NCBI GenBank assembly: GCA_007115705.1
Contig: QXEO01000464.1
Location: 6,067,559-6,131,558 of the forward strand
DNA: 64,000 bases
Source of the DNA: Dactylis glomerata
Taxonomy: Eukaryota > Streptophyta > Magnoliopsida > Poales > Poaceae
Reading direction: 5' to 3'
The notes beneath the pieces are model-generated. The model saw nothing but the letters and a program-made list of their open reading frames with translations, did not search any database and was not told the DNA's origin. How positions within the stretch are numbered: the first letter of the stretch is position 1; every line of letters starts with the position of its first letter. Positions 34,430-45,934 of the stretch are shown piece after piece. The translations under genes and the position numbers were made by a program.

Positions 34430-35272
34430 CCAACATCCCCGCGTTGCTCCCTGGGGCGGCTCGGGCAAACCCTAGGCCGCTGCCGCCCCTCCTCCTCCAA
34501 ATTCTCCACTCCTGCCGCCACCGAAGGACGCCGCGAGGCTAAGCCCGCGCGGCAGACGCCGGTGGCATGCCTTCTTCTCCTCACGCGGCCAGGGTCGGCG
34601 GGCGCCCTCTCTCCTCCAAGAGCGGCGGGAACTCCGGCTGGAGCAGTGCATCGGCCCTCGATGTCGTGGTTCTCCGGTGGAGCTGGACGGCGGGGTGGCG
34701 GCCCTGGGACCTCGGGGTGGTTGGGCAGCCGTGGAGGCTGCGGGGGCGGCAAGATCTAGGGCTCACGCCTGTGGCCGCCGGCTCTCTGCTCCGGGCACCG
34801 CGTCGGCGCGGGTCAGCGTCCTTCTTGTGGTGCTTCGCCGGCGTCCCTGGTGGTCTGGGGCGCTGCTTGGTTGGTGGCAGGTTTGTGCGGCTCGTCTTCA
34901 TCTCCACGTGGTGCGGTTGACGCCAACATGCTCACTGAGGCCGCTGGTTGGGTTTGCCGGTTCCTACCAGCGACGAGGAAGACAGTGGCCTTGGTATGGT
35001 GGTGGTTTGGCACTTGGCAGCCATATCAAGGGTGTGCCGACCAATTGAAGCTCAGGGCAATTGCGTGGGGTGGTGGTCAAGAAGCTCCGAGCGAAAGCTT
35101 GCCCGACTTCGGCCGCCTGGCGATGGTGGCGCCTGTTGGTGTTACTCTCCTCCTTGGAGGCGCCTTTGTGGAGTCTTCTTCGACTTTTTGAGCCTCGAAG
35201 CAAGCTATTCGGTTGAAAGGAGCTGTTGGGTCGGGCAACGAGTTTCCTCCTTTGGGGCGTCGCTTTGATGAT
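34430..35272 (+). mobile_element. Short non-LTR retroelement, 5' part
   Basis: The GC-rich start (GCGTTGCTCCCTGGGGCGGC, 34441-34460) is homologous to the 5' part of the element at 15226. The copy is split at 35272 by the gypsy element and continues at 44711. The many ORFs here are composition artefacts with no RT motif. Confidence 0.7.
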
Positions 35273-36663
35273 TGATGACCCACAAGTATAGGGGATCGCA
35301 ACAGTCTTCGAGGGAAGTGAAACCCAAATTTATTGATTCAACACAAGGGGAGCCAAAGAATATTTATAAGCCTTAACAAATGAGTTGTCAATTCAGCTGC
35401 ACCTGAAAACAGTCTTGCTCGCAGCGGTTTATCAGTAGCAACAGTTTTATAGTGGTGATAGTAGTGAAACAGTAACAGCAGTAGTAAAATAAAAGCGGTA
35501 ATAGTAGCAATAGTAAACAGTAGGATGGAATACTGTAGGCATAGGGATGATGTACGGGCGTTGCATGGATAAGATAATTCATGAAATCAGTGAGACATGG
35601 GCATTGTAGATAAATAATATAAAGCATCCTAGTACTAACAATCATAGGCATGTGTTCCATATATAGTCGTACGTGCTCACAATGAGAAACTTGCACGACA
35701 TCTTTTGTCCTACCAGCCTGTTGCAGCAGGGCCTCAAGGGAAACTACTGGTAATTAAGGTACTCCTTTTAATAAAGTACCGGAACAAAGCATTAGCACTC
35801 GGTGAACACATGTGATCCTCACATCATAGCCATCCCCTCCGGTTATCCCAATTTCTGTCACTTTGGGGCCTCGGGTTTCGAACAATAATATGTGTATACA
35901 ACTTGTAGGTAAGACCATAAACAATAAGTATCATCATAAACAATAACAAGTTCAGATCTGAAATCATGGCACTCGGGCCCAAAGTGACAAGCATTAAGCA
36001 CAACAAGTTGCAACAATGTCATAAGCACTAAATAAAGATACTAGGCACTATGCCCTAACAATCTCATAGCAAATTACATGAATGATCTCATCCAATCCCT
36101 AACATCCCCTTCGTCTACAGCGGAAATTACTCACACATGGATGGGGGAGTCATGGATGGTTGATGGAGACGTCGGTGATGATGGTGATGAAGATCTCCTC
36201 CAAATCCCCGTCCCGGCAGGGTGCCAGAACGGAGTTTCTGGTTCCGAATCGCGGTTTCTGATGGTGGCGGTGTAGCGGAAGTCTATCTGGGAAAAACGCC
36301 GAACCCCCGCTGTTTTCAGGTCAGAGGGTATATGTAGGCGGAAGGAGGGGTCGAGGCGACGGCCGAGGCGGCCTCAGCACAGGTGGGCGTGGCCAGGGCT
36401 GGGCCGCGCCCCCTGGTGGTGAGCCCAGGCCATTGCCCCCCTTCGTCTCTCCTTCTGGCTCCGTGGGTCTTCTGGCAAAATAGAATTTTTGCAATATTTT
36501 CCAGGATTATTCCTGAAAGTCGGATTTCTGCACAAAAACGAGACACTAGAGCAATTCTGCTGAAAACAGCGTTAGTCCGTGTTAGTTGTATTCAAAACAC
36601 ATAAATTAGAGGAGAAACAATAGCAAAAGTGTTCGGAAAAGTAGATACGTTTTGGACGTATCA
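35273..36663 (-). repeat. 3' LTR (minus orientation) of the 35273-44705 element
   Basis: In window order the LTR runs TGATGACCCACAAG to GGACGTATCA. The purine tract lies directly inside at 36664-36678. The outer LTR at 1-786 plus 7906-8374 belongs to the same family. Confidence 0.93.
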
Positions 36664-36678
36664 ACTCCCCCCAAGCTT
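36664..36678 (-). promoter_or_regulatory. Polypurine tract
   Basis: On the minus strand AAGCTTGGGGGGAGT abuts the LTR and primes plus-strand DNA synthesis. Confidence 0.75.
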
Positions 36679-38782
36679 AGCTATTTGCTTGTCCTCAAGC
36701 AATTCAGTTAACAACTGAGAGCGATAAAAGAAAGTTTCACGAACGCATTTGCTTCATAGATGTATATATACTAACTATATGATCAAGTACTCAGTCAATT
36801 CATAATAAGAAATATGCAACTAATGTCACCTCATAGTCAAACATGCTATTAAATAGTGCGAACATATTAATAACAAGCAACATGCAACATAAGAAGTTGC
36901 AAGATTGTAATGCTCATAAATGATATGAAAGAGTGGTATCCCGCTTGCCTATATTTGTGGAGCAAATAAATGCTGAGGCACCTCTGAAGTCCAAAGGAAG
37001 ACTAGAAGTAAAAATATCAAAGATACAAGCATCAAAGTTATACCACAATTAACCGTGTTCTGGGACAAGCACATTACACTAAGAATAACAACTATGCTCT
37101 CAAGAAGGTGCTTTAAAGTTAGAAGATGAAGACTCAACATAAAAGTAAAAGAAAGGCCCTTCGCAGAGGGAAGCAGTGATTTAACATGTGCTAGAGCTTT
37201 TCATTTGTAAAACAAAGATAAAAATTTATTTTGAGAGGTGGTTGTTTCATGTCAACGACTGGCAATGGGGACTTGCTATCTTCCATAATAAACAAGTGAG
37301 AGCGGTTCCGAGTTCTTTGAAAATTTGGCACATTGGTGCTTTTTTATAAAGCTTTGGCACTCCTCCCCACCTTTTTTCCTTTCTCAAACCATGGCTAACC
37401 GATTCCATCGGGTGCCCACCAACTTTCACATACCATGGAGGAGTGCCTTTTTTTCTTTTCTTTTTAGAATTAGATTACAATGGTCTGACCAGCTTCTTTG
37501 CAAAATTAATAACGAGCAGATGAAGCTGCCTAGTCGAGGGGTACTTAATTTAATATAGAAGATAACAATTCCGACCACTACGTCCTCATGAGCTAAAAAC
37601 AGTGGCACAAAATAAGAAGTATTTGAAGGTTTTGAAAGGTAGCACATGAAAATTTACTTGGAATGGCTTTGAAATACCATGCATAGGAATTTATAGTGGA
37701 CTCTTTGGAAGATTTGGTTTTTGGTAATTGGATGCACGAGAAGTATTCCCTCTCGGAACAAGTGAAGGCTAGCAAAAGACTGGGAAGCGACAATCGAGAG
37801 AGCAATAACTGTCATAATCATGCTTGCGACAAAACAAAATTAATATAGGCATAAAAATGATACAAGAACTCTGAGGCAAAGTAAATCATTGAGGCTTAAT
37901 TGACTTTTTGTTTAGTCATGTGCATACTTGAGCATGTGCCAAGTCGATTCAAATGAAACTTTCATAGGTGGATAGCACAATGTCATACCATATTATGAAT
38001 AAAACAATGCAAGCAAGCGTCTACATGACATGCTACAAACTATTAGTAAATTGGAACTAATCATATGAGAGCAAGAACTACAAAGCATCCATTAAATGAC
38101 ATATACCTTACATGAACCGACTAAGCATGTCCACATAGATGAGTATATGTACAAAAATGAAAACAAATAGAGTTCATACCAGCCTCTTACCACATCTTGG
38201 ATTGTCATATGTCGTCATTATTGCCTTTCACTTGTGTGGCTTGAATAATATGAAATGAATACCAAGCTCCAATGGAGTCACGAGAGACTGAACTCTGCAA
38301 CAAACTTTACAAAACCGAAGAAGAACAACAAATATTTTTGGGTTTTTGATTTTTGAAACAAGAACAGAAGGAAATAGCAAACAAAGCAAAATATTTTTGG
38401 ATTTTTCAAACTTCAAACCGAAAATAGAAAACAAAGCAAACCAAAGCTAGAAAACTAAAAAGGCAAACAAAGAGAAACAACGGAAATATTTTTGGTCTTT
38501 TTGTGTTTTGGAAAGAAGAAATAAGAACGAGAACAATAAAGAAAGTGAAACATGGATATACAAAGGACCGACAAAATATGATATGTAGATGAGTGAATCG
38601 CCGGCGTACCTCCCCCAAGCTTAGGCTTTTGGCCTAAGTGGAGATCAACGTCGTCTCGAAAACATGCCCCATGCTGGTGGGTCATCATTGGTAAAGTAAT
38701 AGCTTGGCCCTTGTGAAGATGAAGCAGATGGTGTATAGTCATAATAAGGCTGCTGGTAGGGGAACTCCGCAATGTTAGAGGG
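36679..38782 (-). other. Non-coding 3' internal region of the gypsy element
   Basis: The stretch is AT-rich with no coding signature. The block at 37131-37185 matches, inverted, 5740-5795 of the 787-7900 element, showing the two elements share their 3' untranslated region. CCCAAGCTTAGG near 38615 is an internal copy of the purine-tract motif. Confidence 0.65.
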
Positions 38783-39781
38783 CTAGACCGACTCCTCGGT
38801 CGCCTCTCCATCGTGCACAGGCGATGGGTGCTCCTCCAGATACGCGTCGAGCTCATCCTCTATGAGTGACCATCCATTCCTGCGATCAAGGTTAAACAAA
38901 AGAGGTGCAGGCAAATGGACTAATTGATCAGTCTTTGCTACCTTCCAGGTAGATTTCTTGAAAAAGGTAATCTCAAACATCAAGTTAGTCAAACAGGCAT
39001 GAGGAGAAACAAACTTATGATGTATCATAGAATTAAGATCAAGTCTCTCTACTGGAAACCGAAGGTCTAAAACATGAGGCACTAAACCATGCAAAGCTAA
39101 CAGACGTGAAGCAATAAGGCCTCCACAGATTCCCCCTTTCTCACGGTTAGCATCTAGACGGAAAGCTATTAAAGCACCCAAATTGTAAGTCCTATCACCT
39201 CTCAAAGCAGCAGCAATAAAAGCTAGATCACAGGAGGACAACTTATTTGCAACTTTCCTAGCAAGAACACACTTGGTAATAAAGTGGGCAAAATATCGAA
39301 TGGATGGAAGATGAATATTTCAAATTTTGCCGCTCTCTCCTGTGAAGCTTCTACCTTGACAAATCTCCTCATAGAGGTCCGTCAATGGCTTAGGCCATTC
39401 CTTTATCCTTTCGCGCGATCCCCACTGTGGTACTCTAACGGCTGCACAGAAAACATCAAAGGGCAAGTCCACAGATTTATTGTAGATTTTATAATGAACC
39501 ATGGGGTTAGATGTGGACCAACTGAATTTAAAATCCTGCACCACAGACATTGTTAGTTTAACATATTGGTGAGGTTCATCATCAATAAAATGTGCCAATC
39601 CTGCATTAGAAATTAGAGTTTGGAAGTCCTGCAGGATTCCAGCAGCATTCATGAACTCTGAGCATGGATAGATTGAGGGAAAGACCCTCTCTTCACGGTG
39701 AACTTTCATAACCTCATGCACTTCTAGTTCATGTTGAAAGAGTTGGTATGCATTCTCCTCCATTTCTGAATTTTTTAACAA
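38783..39781 (-). pseudogene. Athila-type accessory ORF with one in-frame stop
   Basis: Two ORFs (39781-39320 and 39241-38783) are in the same frame, separated by a single TGA at 39320-39322 and an open stretch. Together they give about 333 codons. Recognisable stretches are YPCSEFMNAAGI, LPFDVFCAAVRVPQWGS and GGICGGLIASRLLALHGL. I relate it to the plant transposon-protein or Athila ORF-1 type domain downstream of pol in such elements; the exact family is uncertain. No membrane segment typical of an envelope protein is evident. Its role is unknown. Confidence 0.6.
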
Positions 39782-40587
39782 ACCTCATAAAAAATGATTT
39801 TGAAACAAACAAGTGTAGGAAACTACTATAGGAAGTTACTAGAGGGCTAACATGCATCAAAATAACATTTCTAAGCAATAGAACAAGCATGCAAACTCAT
39901 TTCACCTGTCACCTATAGAGCTAAAATACTCAAGAAATACTTCACTAAACAAAATTCTACTTGGACAATCGGAGGAGTCACATACCGGAGAACAAATGCT
40001 CCAAATCTCAGCAACAATGATGGGCTGAGTAAGGAGATCGAAAAATCGAGATGGAGAGCAGCAAGAACACGAGTTTAAGCTGGTGTGTCGTTGTTTTTGG
40101 GAGAGAGAAAGAGCTGGAGAGGAAGAGATAAGTGAGAGGCCAGGGGGCCCCCCTCACCATAGGTGGGCGCGGCCAGGGCTGGGCCGCACCCCCTGGTGGT
40201 GAGGTGGCATGACAGGTCCCCCTGTGGTCTCCCAGGTGCCTATCTGCCCCATTTTTTACATAAAAATTTAAAAAGATTTTTCTAGAATTTTTCGAAAAAC
40301 TTTATTTTTGAGGATTTTTCAGAAAAATGATAAAAGGATAAAACTCGGGAAAACGACGGTGGAATGATTGCAAGCAAATCAAACTCAAGTATGCAGCAGC
40401 TCTAAAATATTCTAATCATGTAACTAACAAAGGGAACAAAAATGGTGAAAGTAAAAATGAGTGAGGTAAAGTAAATGCGGTGAAAATGAAGTTTCATTCA
40501 TATAAAATCACTTTGTTAACAAGGTTGATCAAGTCTTGTTACCAAACTAATTCTATATGAGGAAAAACTTTGCACTTCACTTTATGC
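39782..40587 (-). other. Internal region where pol would be expected
   Basis: No RT, RNase H or integrase motif is seen in the 800 bp between the accessory ORF and the protease ORF. A GC-rich piece at 40140-40240 (GTGGGCGCGGCCAGGGCTGG) resembles part of the LTR (36387-36420). Confidence 0.6.
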
Positions 40588-41295
40588 TTATGTTACCTCG
40601 ACCTTGATAGGCATAGTCCCAATCATAACAATTTTATATTCTTCCTTGGGCTTTTGCTCTGAACAAATAATCTGACCAACTCTGATGGTCTCAACATGCT
40701 TGATTGAATTTAGAGCATTTTTTCTATCAATCTTCTTGAGAAAATAAACCGTATACTCTTTGTCATTGACATTAAAAGTTACTTTTCCTTGATTGCAATT
40801 AATAACCGCATATGCAGTGTTTAGAAAAGGTCTCCCAAGAATAATAGACATATTATCATCTTCAGGCATTTCCAACACAACAAAGTCAGTTAATATCAAA
40901 CAACTGTTAGCAACTTGAACAGGAATATTTTCACATATACCAATAGGAATAGTAGTAGACTTATTAGCCATTTGCAAAGATATATCAGTTGATACCAATT
41001 TTTCTAGATCAAGTCTCTTATAAAGAGAAAAAGGCATGACACTAACTCCGGCTCCCAAATCACATAAAGCAGTTCTAACATAGTTATTTTTAATGGATCA
41101 AGGAATAGTTGGTATACCTGGATCTCCAAGCTTCTCCGGAACTTTACCATCAAAAGAATAATTAGCAAGTAAAGTGGAAATTTTCTCATTAGGAATCTTT
41201 CTTTTGTTAGTAACAATATCTTTCATATACTTTGCATAAGGAGGCATTCTAATAGCATCAGTCAAAGGAATTTGCAAAAATAAGGTTTCATCCAT
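40588..41295 (-). pseudogene. Retroviral-type aspartic protease of the gypsy element
   Basis: The frame contains the catalytic motif DLGAGVSVM just upstream of 41058 and later IILGRPFLNTAYAVI, the usual second block of retropepsins. It would cleave the gag polyprotein. The upstream part (ALL-type LLANYSFDGKVPEKLGDPG, 41295-41101) is in the same frame but interrupted by one TGA at 41098-41100, and the frame differs from gag by a shift at about 41290. Both defects mean no gag-protease fusion can be made from this copy. Confidence 0.8.
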
Positions 41296-43223
41296 TCACA
41301 AAACCTGTTGTAGTGTTCTTCTTCCTTGGATTTGTGTTTCTTACTAGGAAAAGGCATTGGTTTCTGCACCCAAGGTTCTCTCTCTTTACCATGCTTGTTG
41401 GCAACGAAGTCTTCTTTGGTGTACTTCGCATTCTTATCAATCTTTTCTGGTTCCTCTTCAACTTCTTCTTTATCGGAAGCATTACCTGGTTCAGTTTCAG
41501 CATCAGAAATAGAAACACTATTAGGATCTTTACCCGCTTCAGAGGATTCTGCAGTTGTTTTATGCTTCTTCTTCTTGGAAGGAATATCATCACTTGAAGT
41601 GCGTTGAGAATCTTGCTCGATCCTCTTAGGATGCCCTTCAGGATATAAGGGGTCTTGAGTAGTAGCACCTCCTCTTGTGCGTATTTCACACGCTTGTTTT
41701 TCTCTTGCGACATTAACAAGCAAATCTTTTTGCACCTTGGTAAGCTGATCAATTTGAGTATGAACCATTTGAAAATATTTAACAAGTATCTTCACATCAT
41801 TGGAGGTTCTCTCCACAATATCCTGCAACTTGTTAATAGCTCTAGAATTTTCCAACAAATGATTCTGCATCATTCTATTAAAATTATTTTGCTTAACAAT
41901 AAAATTATCTAACTCATCTAAGCATTGATCAGGAGGTTTAGAGTAAGGAATATCTCTATCATCAAAGCGTTGGAGAGAGTGTACCTCAATAGTGAATGAG
42001 CGAGGGATTGGCTTACATAATTCTTCTATAGGAGGTAAATTCTTCACATCTTCGGCCTTAATACCTTTCTCCTTAAGAGATTTCTTAGCTTCCCTCATAA
42101 CTTCATCATTTAATTCAATCATCCCTCTCTTCTTCGGTGTAGGCTCTGTAGATGGCGCAGGTGTTGGTGCTGGTGTTGTCTCAACTAGAGTCCAATCATC
42201 ATGATTCCGGCTTATTTTAGCCATTAATTCTTCAGCTTCAGCCGGAGTTCTTTCCCTGAAAACACAACCAGCACAACTATCCAGATATGTCTTAGATTCA
42301 TCAGTTAGTCCATTATAAAATATATCAAGGAGTTCATTTTTAGGCAATGGCTCTTTAGGCAAAGCTCTAATTAAAGAACAAAACCTTGTCCAAGATTCAC
42401 GCAATATCTCTCCTTTTCCCTGTTCAAAGTCAAAGATTTTCTGCACAACAGCATGTTGAGTACTAGCAGGAAAATATTTCTGAAATAAAGCATTAACCAA
42501 AGCAATAGGACTATGAATAGATCCAGGAGACAAACTATTAAACCAAGTTTTAGCTGCATCTTTTAACGAGAAAGGAAAAATCTTAGGAACAAAGTAAGTG
42601 CGAAGCTTAATATCATCAGAAAACAAGTTACTCAAAGTAGAAAGCTCATTCATGTGCTCCATAGCACTTTCATTCTCAGTACCACAAAAAGGCTCTTTCT
42701 CAACAATAGATATGTAAGATAAATCTAAAGAGAAATCATAATCCTTGTCTCTAATATTTATGGGAGAAACAGCAAACTTAGGATCAGGAGACAATTTATA
42801 TCTAACAACGCGTCCCGCTAGAAGTTCCTTAACAGCTTTAGCATCACGAGTAGCACAAGGTTCAGCAATAAAATCATTGTCAAGCTCAATATAAGCGTCA
42901 TCAAAATCATCACTAGGACATTTCCTAGACTCAGGTGAACTAACAGGTGTAACTGTGGTGTTTCCCATCTTAGCTCTAGCAATTGTAGCATCTAAAAAGG
43001 AACCTAGTGAACCACTCTCATCAAGCACAGTGGAAGCATCATCTAAATTATCAGTGACATTTTCAAACTCAGCAGAAGTAGTAGCAGTAGCGTGTGCATG
43101 TGGTGGTGTAAGCAACTTACTCATAACAGATGGTGAATCAAGAGCAACAGAGGTGTTCAAAGTCGTACCTCTTCTTGTAGTGGATGGCAATATAGGAACT
43201 TTTCCATCACGAGGTTTACCCAT
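41262..43223 (-). CDS. Gag capsid polyprotein of the gypsy element
   Basis: The start codon at 43223 (MGKPRDGKV) lies just inside the primer site; the same frame is open into the LTR up to 43430. The 653-residue protein has a Ser/Thr-rich N-terminus. The gag domain follows at about residues 200-330 (DAAKTWFNSLSPGSI, ALVNALFQKYFPAS, ESWTRFCSLIRALP, FYNGLTDESKTYLDSCAG). A coiled-coil-like part, a Lys-rich segment (SKKKKHKT) and an acidic stretch come after it. No CCHC knuckle is seen. It would assemble virus-like particles. It ends at a premature stop after CEWMKPYFCKFL, where the protease frame begins one register away. Confidence 0.85.
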   Translation of the reverse strand: MGKPRDGKVPILPSTTRRGTTLNTSVALDSPSVMSKLLTPPHAHATATTSAEFENVTDNLDDASTVLDESGSLGSFLDATIARAKMGNTTVTPVSSPESRKCPSDDFDDAYIELDNDFIAEPCATRDAKAVKELLAGRVVRYKLSPDPKFAVSPINIRDKDYDFSLDLSYISIVEKEPFCGTENESAMEHMNELSTLSNLFSDDIKLRTYFVPKIFPFSLKDAAKTWFNSLSPGSIHSPIALVNALFQKYFPASTQHAVVQKIFDFEQGKGEILRESWTRFCSLIRALPKEPLPKNELLDIFYNGLTDESKTYLDSCAGCVFRERTPAEAEELMAKISRNHDDWTLVETTPAPTPAPSTEPTPKKRGMIELNDEVMREAKKSLKEKGIKAEDVKNLPPIEELCKPIPRSFTIEVHSLQRFDDRDIPYSKPPDQCLDELDNFIVKQNNFNRMMQNHLLENSRAINKLQDIVERTSNDVKILVKYFQMVHTQIDQLTKVQKDLLVNVAREKQACEIRTRGGATTQDPLYPEGHPKRIEQDSQRTSSDDIPSKKKKHKTTAESSEAGKDPNSVSISDAETEPGNASDKEEVEEEPEKIDKNAKYTKEDFVANKHGKEREPWVQKPMPFPSKKHKSKEEEHYNRFCEWMKPYFCKFL

Positions 43224-43283
43224 GATGAAAGGATTGCAGCGAACAATATGAATCCCAAGTGAACTTACAAATAAAGCTATGCT

Positions 43284-43300
43284 CCCCGGCAACGACGCCA
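43284..43300 (-). promoter_or_regulatory. Primer binding site, tRNA-Asp type
   Basis: On the minus strand TGGCGTCGTTGCCGGGG follows the LTR after 11 bp and matches the tRNA-Asp complement with one mismatch, at the same spacing as in the 787-7900 element. Confidence 0.8.
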
Positions 43301-43311
43301 GAAAATAGTCT

Positions 43312-44705
43312 TGATGACCCACAAGTATAGGGGATTGCAACAGTCTTCGAGGGAAGTAAAACCCAAATTTATTGATTCGACACAAGGGGAGCCAAAGAAT
43401 ATTTATAAGCCTTAATAGATAAGTTGTCAATTCAGCTGCACCTGGAAACAGTCTTGCTCGCAGCGGTTTATCAATAGCAACAGTTTTATAGTGGTGATAG
43501 TAGTGAAACAGTAACAGCAGTAGTAAAATAAAAGCGGTAATAGTAGCAATAGTAAACAGTAGGATGGAATACTGTAGGCATAGGGATGATGTACGGGCGT
43601 TGCATGGATAAGATAATTCATGAAATCAGTGAGACATGGGCATTGCAGATAAATAATATAAAGCATCCTAGTACTAACAATCATAGGCATGTGTTCCGTA
43701 TATAGTCGTACGTGCTCGCAATGAGAAACTTGCATGACATCTTTTGTCCTACCAGCCTGTTGCAGCAGGGCCTCAAGGGAAACTACTGGTAATTAAGGTA
43801 CTCCTTTTAATAAAGTACCAGAGCAAAGCATTAGCACTCGGTGAACACATGTGATCCTCACATCATAGCTATCCCCTCTGGTTATCCCAATTTCTGTCAC
43901 TTTGGAGCCTCGGGTTCCAGACAACAATATGTGTATATAACTTGTAGGTAAGACCATAAACAACAAGTATCATCATAAAACAATAACAAGTTCAGATCTG
44001 AAATCATGGCACTCGGGCCCAAAGTGACAAGCACTAAGCACAACAGGTTGCAACAATGTCATAAGCACTAAATAAAAATACTAGGCACTATGCCCTAACA
44101 ATCTCATAGCAAATTACATGAATGATCTCATCCAATCCCTACCATCCCCTTCGCCTACAGCGGGAATTACTCACACATGGATGGGGGAGTCATGGATGGT
44201 TGATGGAGAGACGTCGGTGATGATGGTGATGAAGATCTCCTCCAAATCCCCATCCCGGCAGGGTGCCAGAACGGAGTTTCTGGTTCTGAATCGCGGTTTC
44301 TGATGGTGGCGGCGTAGCGGAAGTCTATCTGGGAAAAGCGCCGAACCCCCGCTGTTTTCAGGTCAGAGGGTATATGTAGGTGGAAGGAGGGGTTGAGGCG
44401 ACGGCCGAGGCGGCCTCACCACAGGTGGGCATGGCCAGGGCTGGGCCGCGCCCCCTGGTAGTGAGCCCAGGCCACTGCCCCCCTTCGTCTCTCCTTCTGG
44501 CTCCGTGGGTCTTCTGGCAAAATAGAATTTTTGCAATATTTTCTGGGATTTTTCCTGAAAGTCAGATTTCTGCACAAAAACGAGACACTAGAGCAATTCT
44601 GCTGAAAACAACGTTAGTCCGTGTTTGTTGTATTCAAAACACACAAATTAGAGGAGAAACAATAGCAAAAGTGTTCGGAAAAGTAGATACGTTTTGGACG
44701 TATCA
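43312..44705 (-). repeat. 5' LTR (minus orientation) of the 35273-44705 element
   Basis: It matches 35273-36663 with scattered substitutions; in the first 140 bp I count about seven differences. It ends at ATCA followed by the duplicated ATGAT. Confidence 0.93.
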
Positions 44706-44710
44706 ATGAT

Positions 44711-45405
44711 CTTGATTCTGTCCGTACTTCTTGGTGGGCTGGACGCACACGATATCGCAGTTGATGCCCGACAATGCAAGGTTTCCGCGTGGTGGCTTGT
44801 GCGGCAACGACAATACTAATGAGCGATGGTTTGGTCACGACAATGACTCTGGTAGTCGACTCTTGTTTCAGCCTGTCCGATGGACCTTCAAGTTGGTCTT
44901 CCCCTGCTGTGAAGTTGGAGTTGTGGTTGCAATTGGACCTGTGGAGACGATGCCCTGTGGCGGGCGGTCCGATTGTGATGGTTTTCTTTGGTGTGAGTCT
45001 TGCATATGTCCTCTTTGGAGCTCATTTCAGAATCGAATCTGTGCGAAGAGTCATCTGTTTGGCATAGGTCTACGCGGGCTTCATGAGGCCGCTGCTGCAA
45101 GGTCTTCCTTGGTTGTCGTTCTTCGGTGGGTGAAGTCAGAGTCGCTGGCTTGTGGAGGGGTGATGACGATGACGCCGGCCGACAACCTCGACGACGACTC
45201 TCGTTTGCATTTGCAGCAGTGTGTGTGTGTGTGTGCAGTTTGTGTTTGGTAGCCAGGGTGGCTGTGTGTGCCCTCGTGACGATCATGTTCCATGACGATC
45301 GTCGAGGGTGTTTGTATCGGTATTTGGCCGGTTTCCCGCTAATTAATGATCAACTCTCTTCTCCTTAATTAACGAAAATGACAATTCTTTTGCCTAGTAA
45401 AAAAA
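44711..45405 (+). mobile_element. Short non-LTR retroelement, 3' part with A-rich end
   Basis: This continues the copy interrupted at 35272. The end (GCTAATTAATGATCAACTC, GACAATTCTTTTGCC, then a short A run at 45400-45406) is typical for plant LINE-type 3' ends. A GT microsatellite occurs at 45221-45237. No target duplication was found for this copy. Confidence 0.65.
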
Positions 45406-45441
45406 CCAAAGTATTCAAAGGAATCAACGATTCCCATTCCA

Positions 45442-45934
45442 TCTATTATATACTAAAAGCACAATATGGGGGGCCTAAAATAGAGACACGAGGTTAATCC
45501 ACATCATCAGAATTAATTTTAATAGTTAGATCTAAAATATATGATTAGGATTTAAGCAAACAACGTAACGCTGAAAAGGTCAAAAGAAAACTTCATATAC
45601 TCATGTCACGTGAAAACAAAAGCGTGCTACACAATTCTATCCAGTTATATGGTGCATCATGCGTATGCCTCAAACGATTTAAAAGATATGTGCAAATCTA
45701 TATGAGGTAGAGATAGAATAATTAAAGAGAGAACCGTATATGAGGTGGAGACCCAATAGAAAAAATAAAGAAAGAAAAAAATCTGCATGCACTACGTATG
45801 ATAGATGCATGGCTTAGGATTAAACGGAGATAAATCCGGCCACAGTATTAATTAAGCCAAAAAGAATAGACCTAATATCACTGCAGACGAGCATTCCAAA
45901 TTTGTCAGCATTTTAGACATGTACATCTCAGATC
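45442..45934 (+). mobile_element. Helitron-like 5' end and AT-rich body
   Basis: TCTATTATATACTAAAAGC after an A residue is the start I know from grass non-autonomous Helitrons. The 3' hairpin and CTAG end were not found, so the right border is open and the element may be truncated. Confidence 0.4.

Larger units (their letters stand above)
35273..44705 (-). mobile_element. Complete gypsy LTR retrotransposon (Athila-like), pol-less
   Basis: The element is 9433 bp with LTRs of 1391 and 1394 bp and the 5 bp duplication ATGAT (35268-35272, 44706-44710). The primer site and purine tract show minus orientation. From 5' to 3' it encodes gag, aspartic protease and a later ORF of an Athila-type extra protein. 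Reverse transcriptase, RNase H and integrase are not found between 39782 and 40587 or elsewhere, so it depends on another element. The LTRs differ at a few per cent of positions in the stretches I compared, so the insertion is not recent. It splits a short non-LTR retroelement. Confidence 0.93.

Noticed and set aside
34387..35301. Dense overlapping ORFs on both strands
   Set aside because: GC-rich non-LTR element; no RT or other domain.
44731..45368. 173-codon plus ORF and 132-codon minus ORF
   Set aside because: Part of the split non-LTR element; low-complexity ends and no domain.
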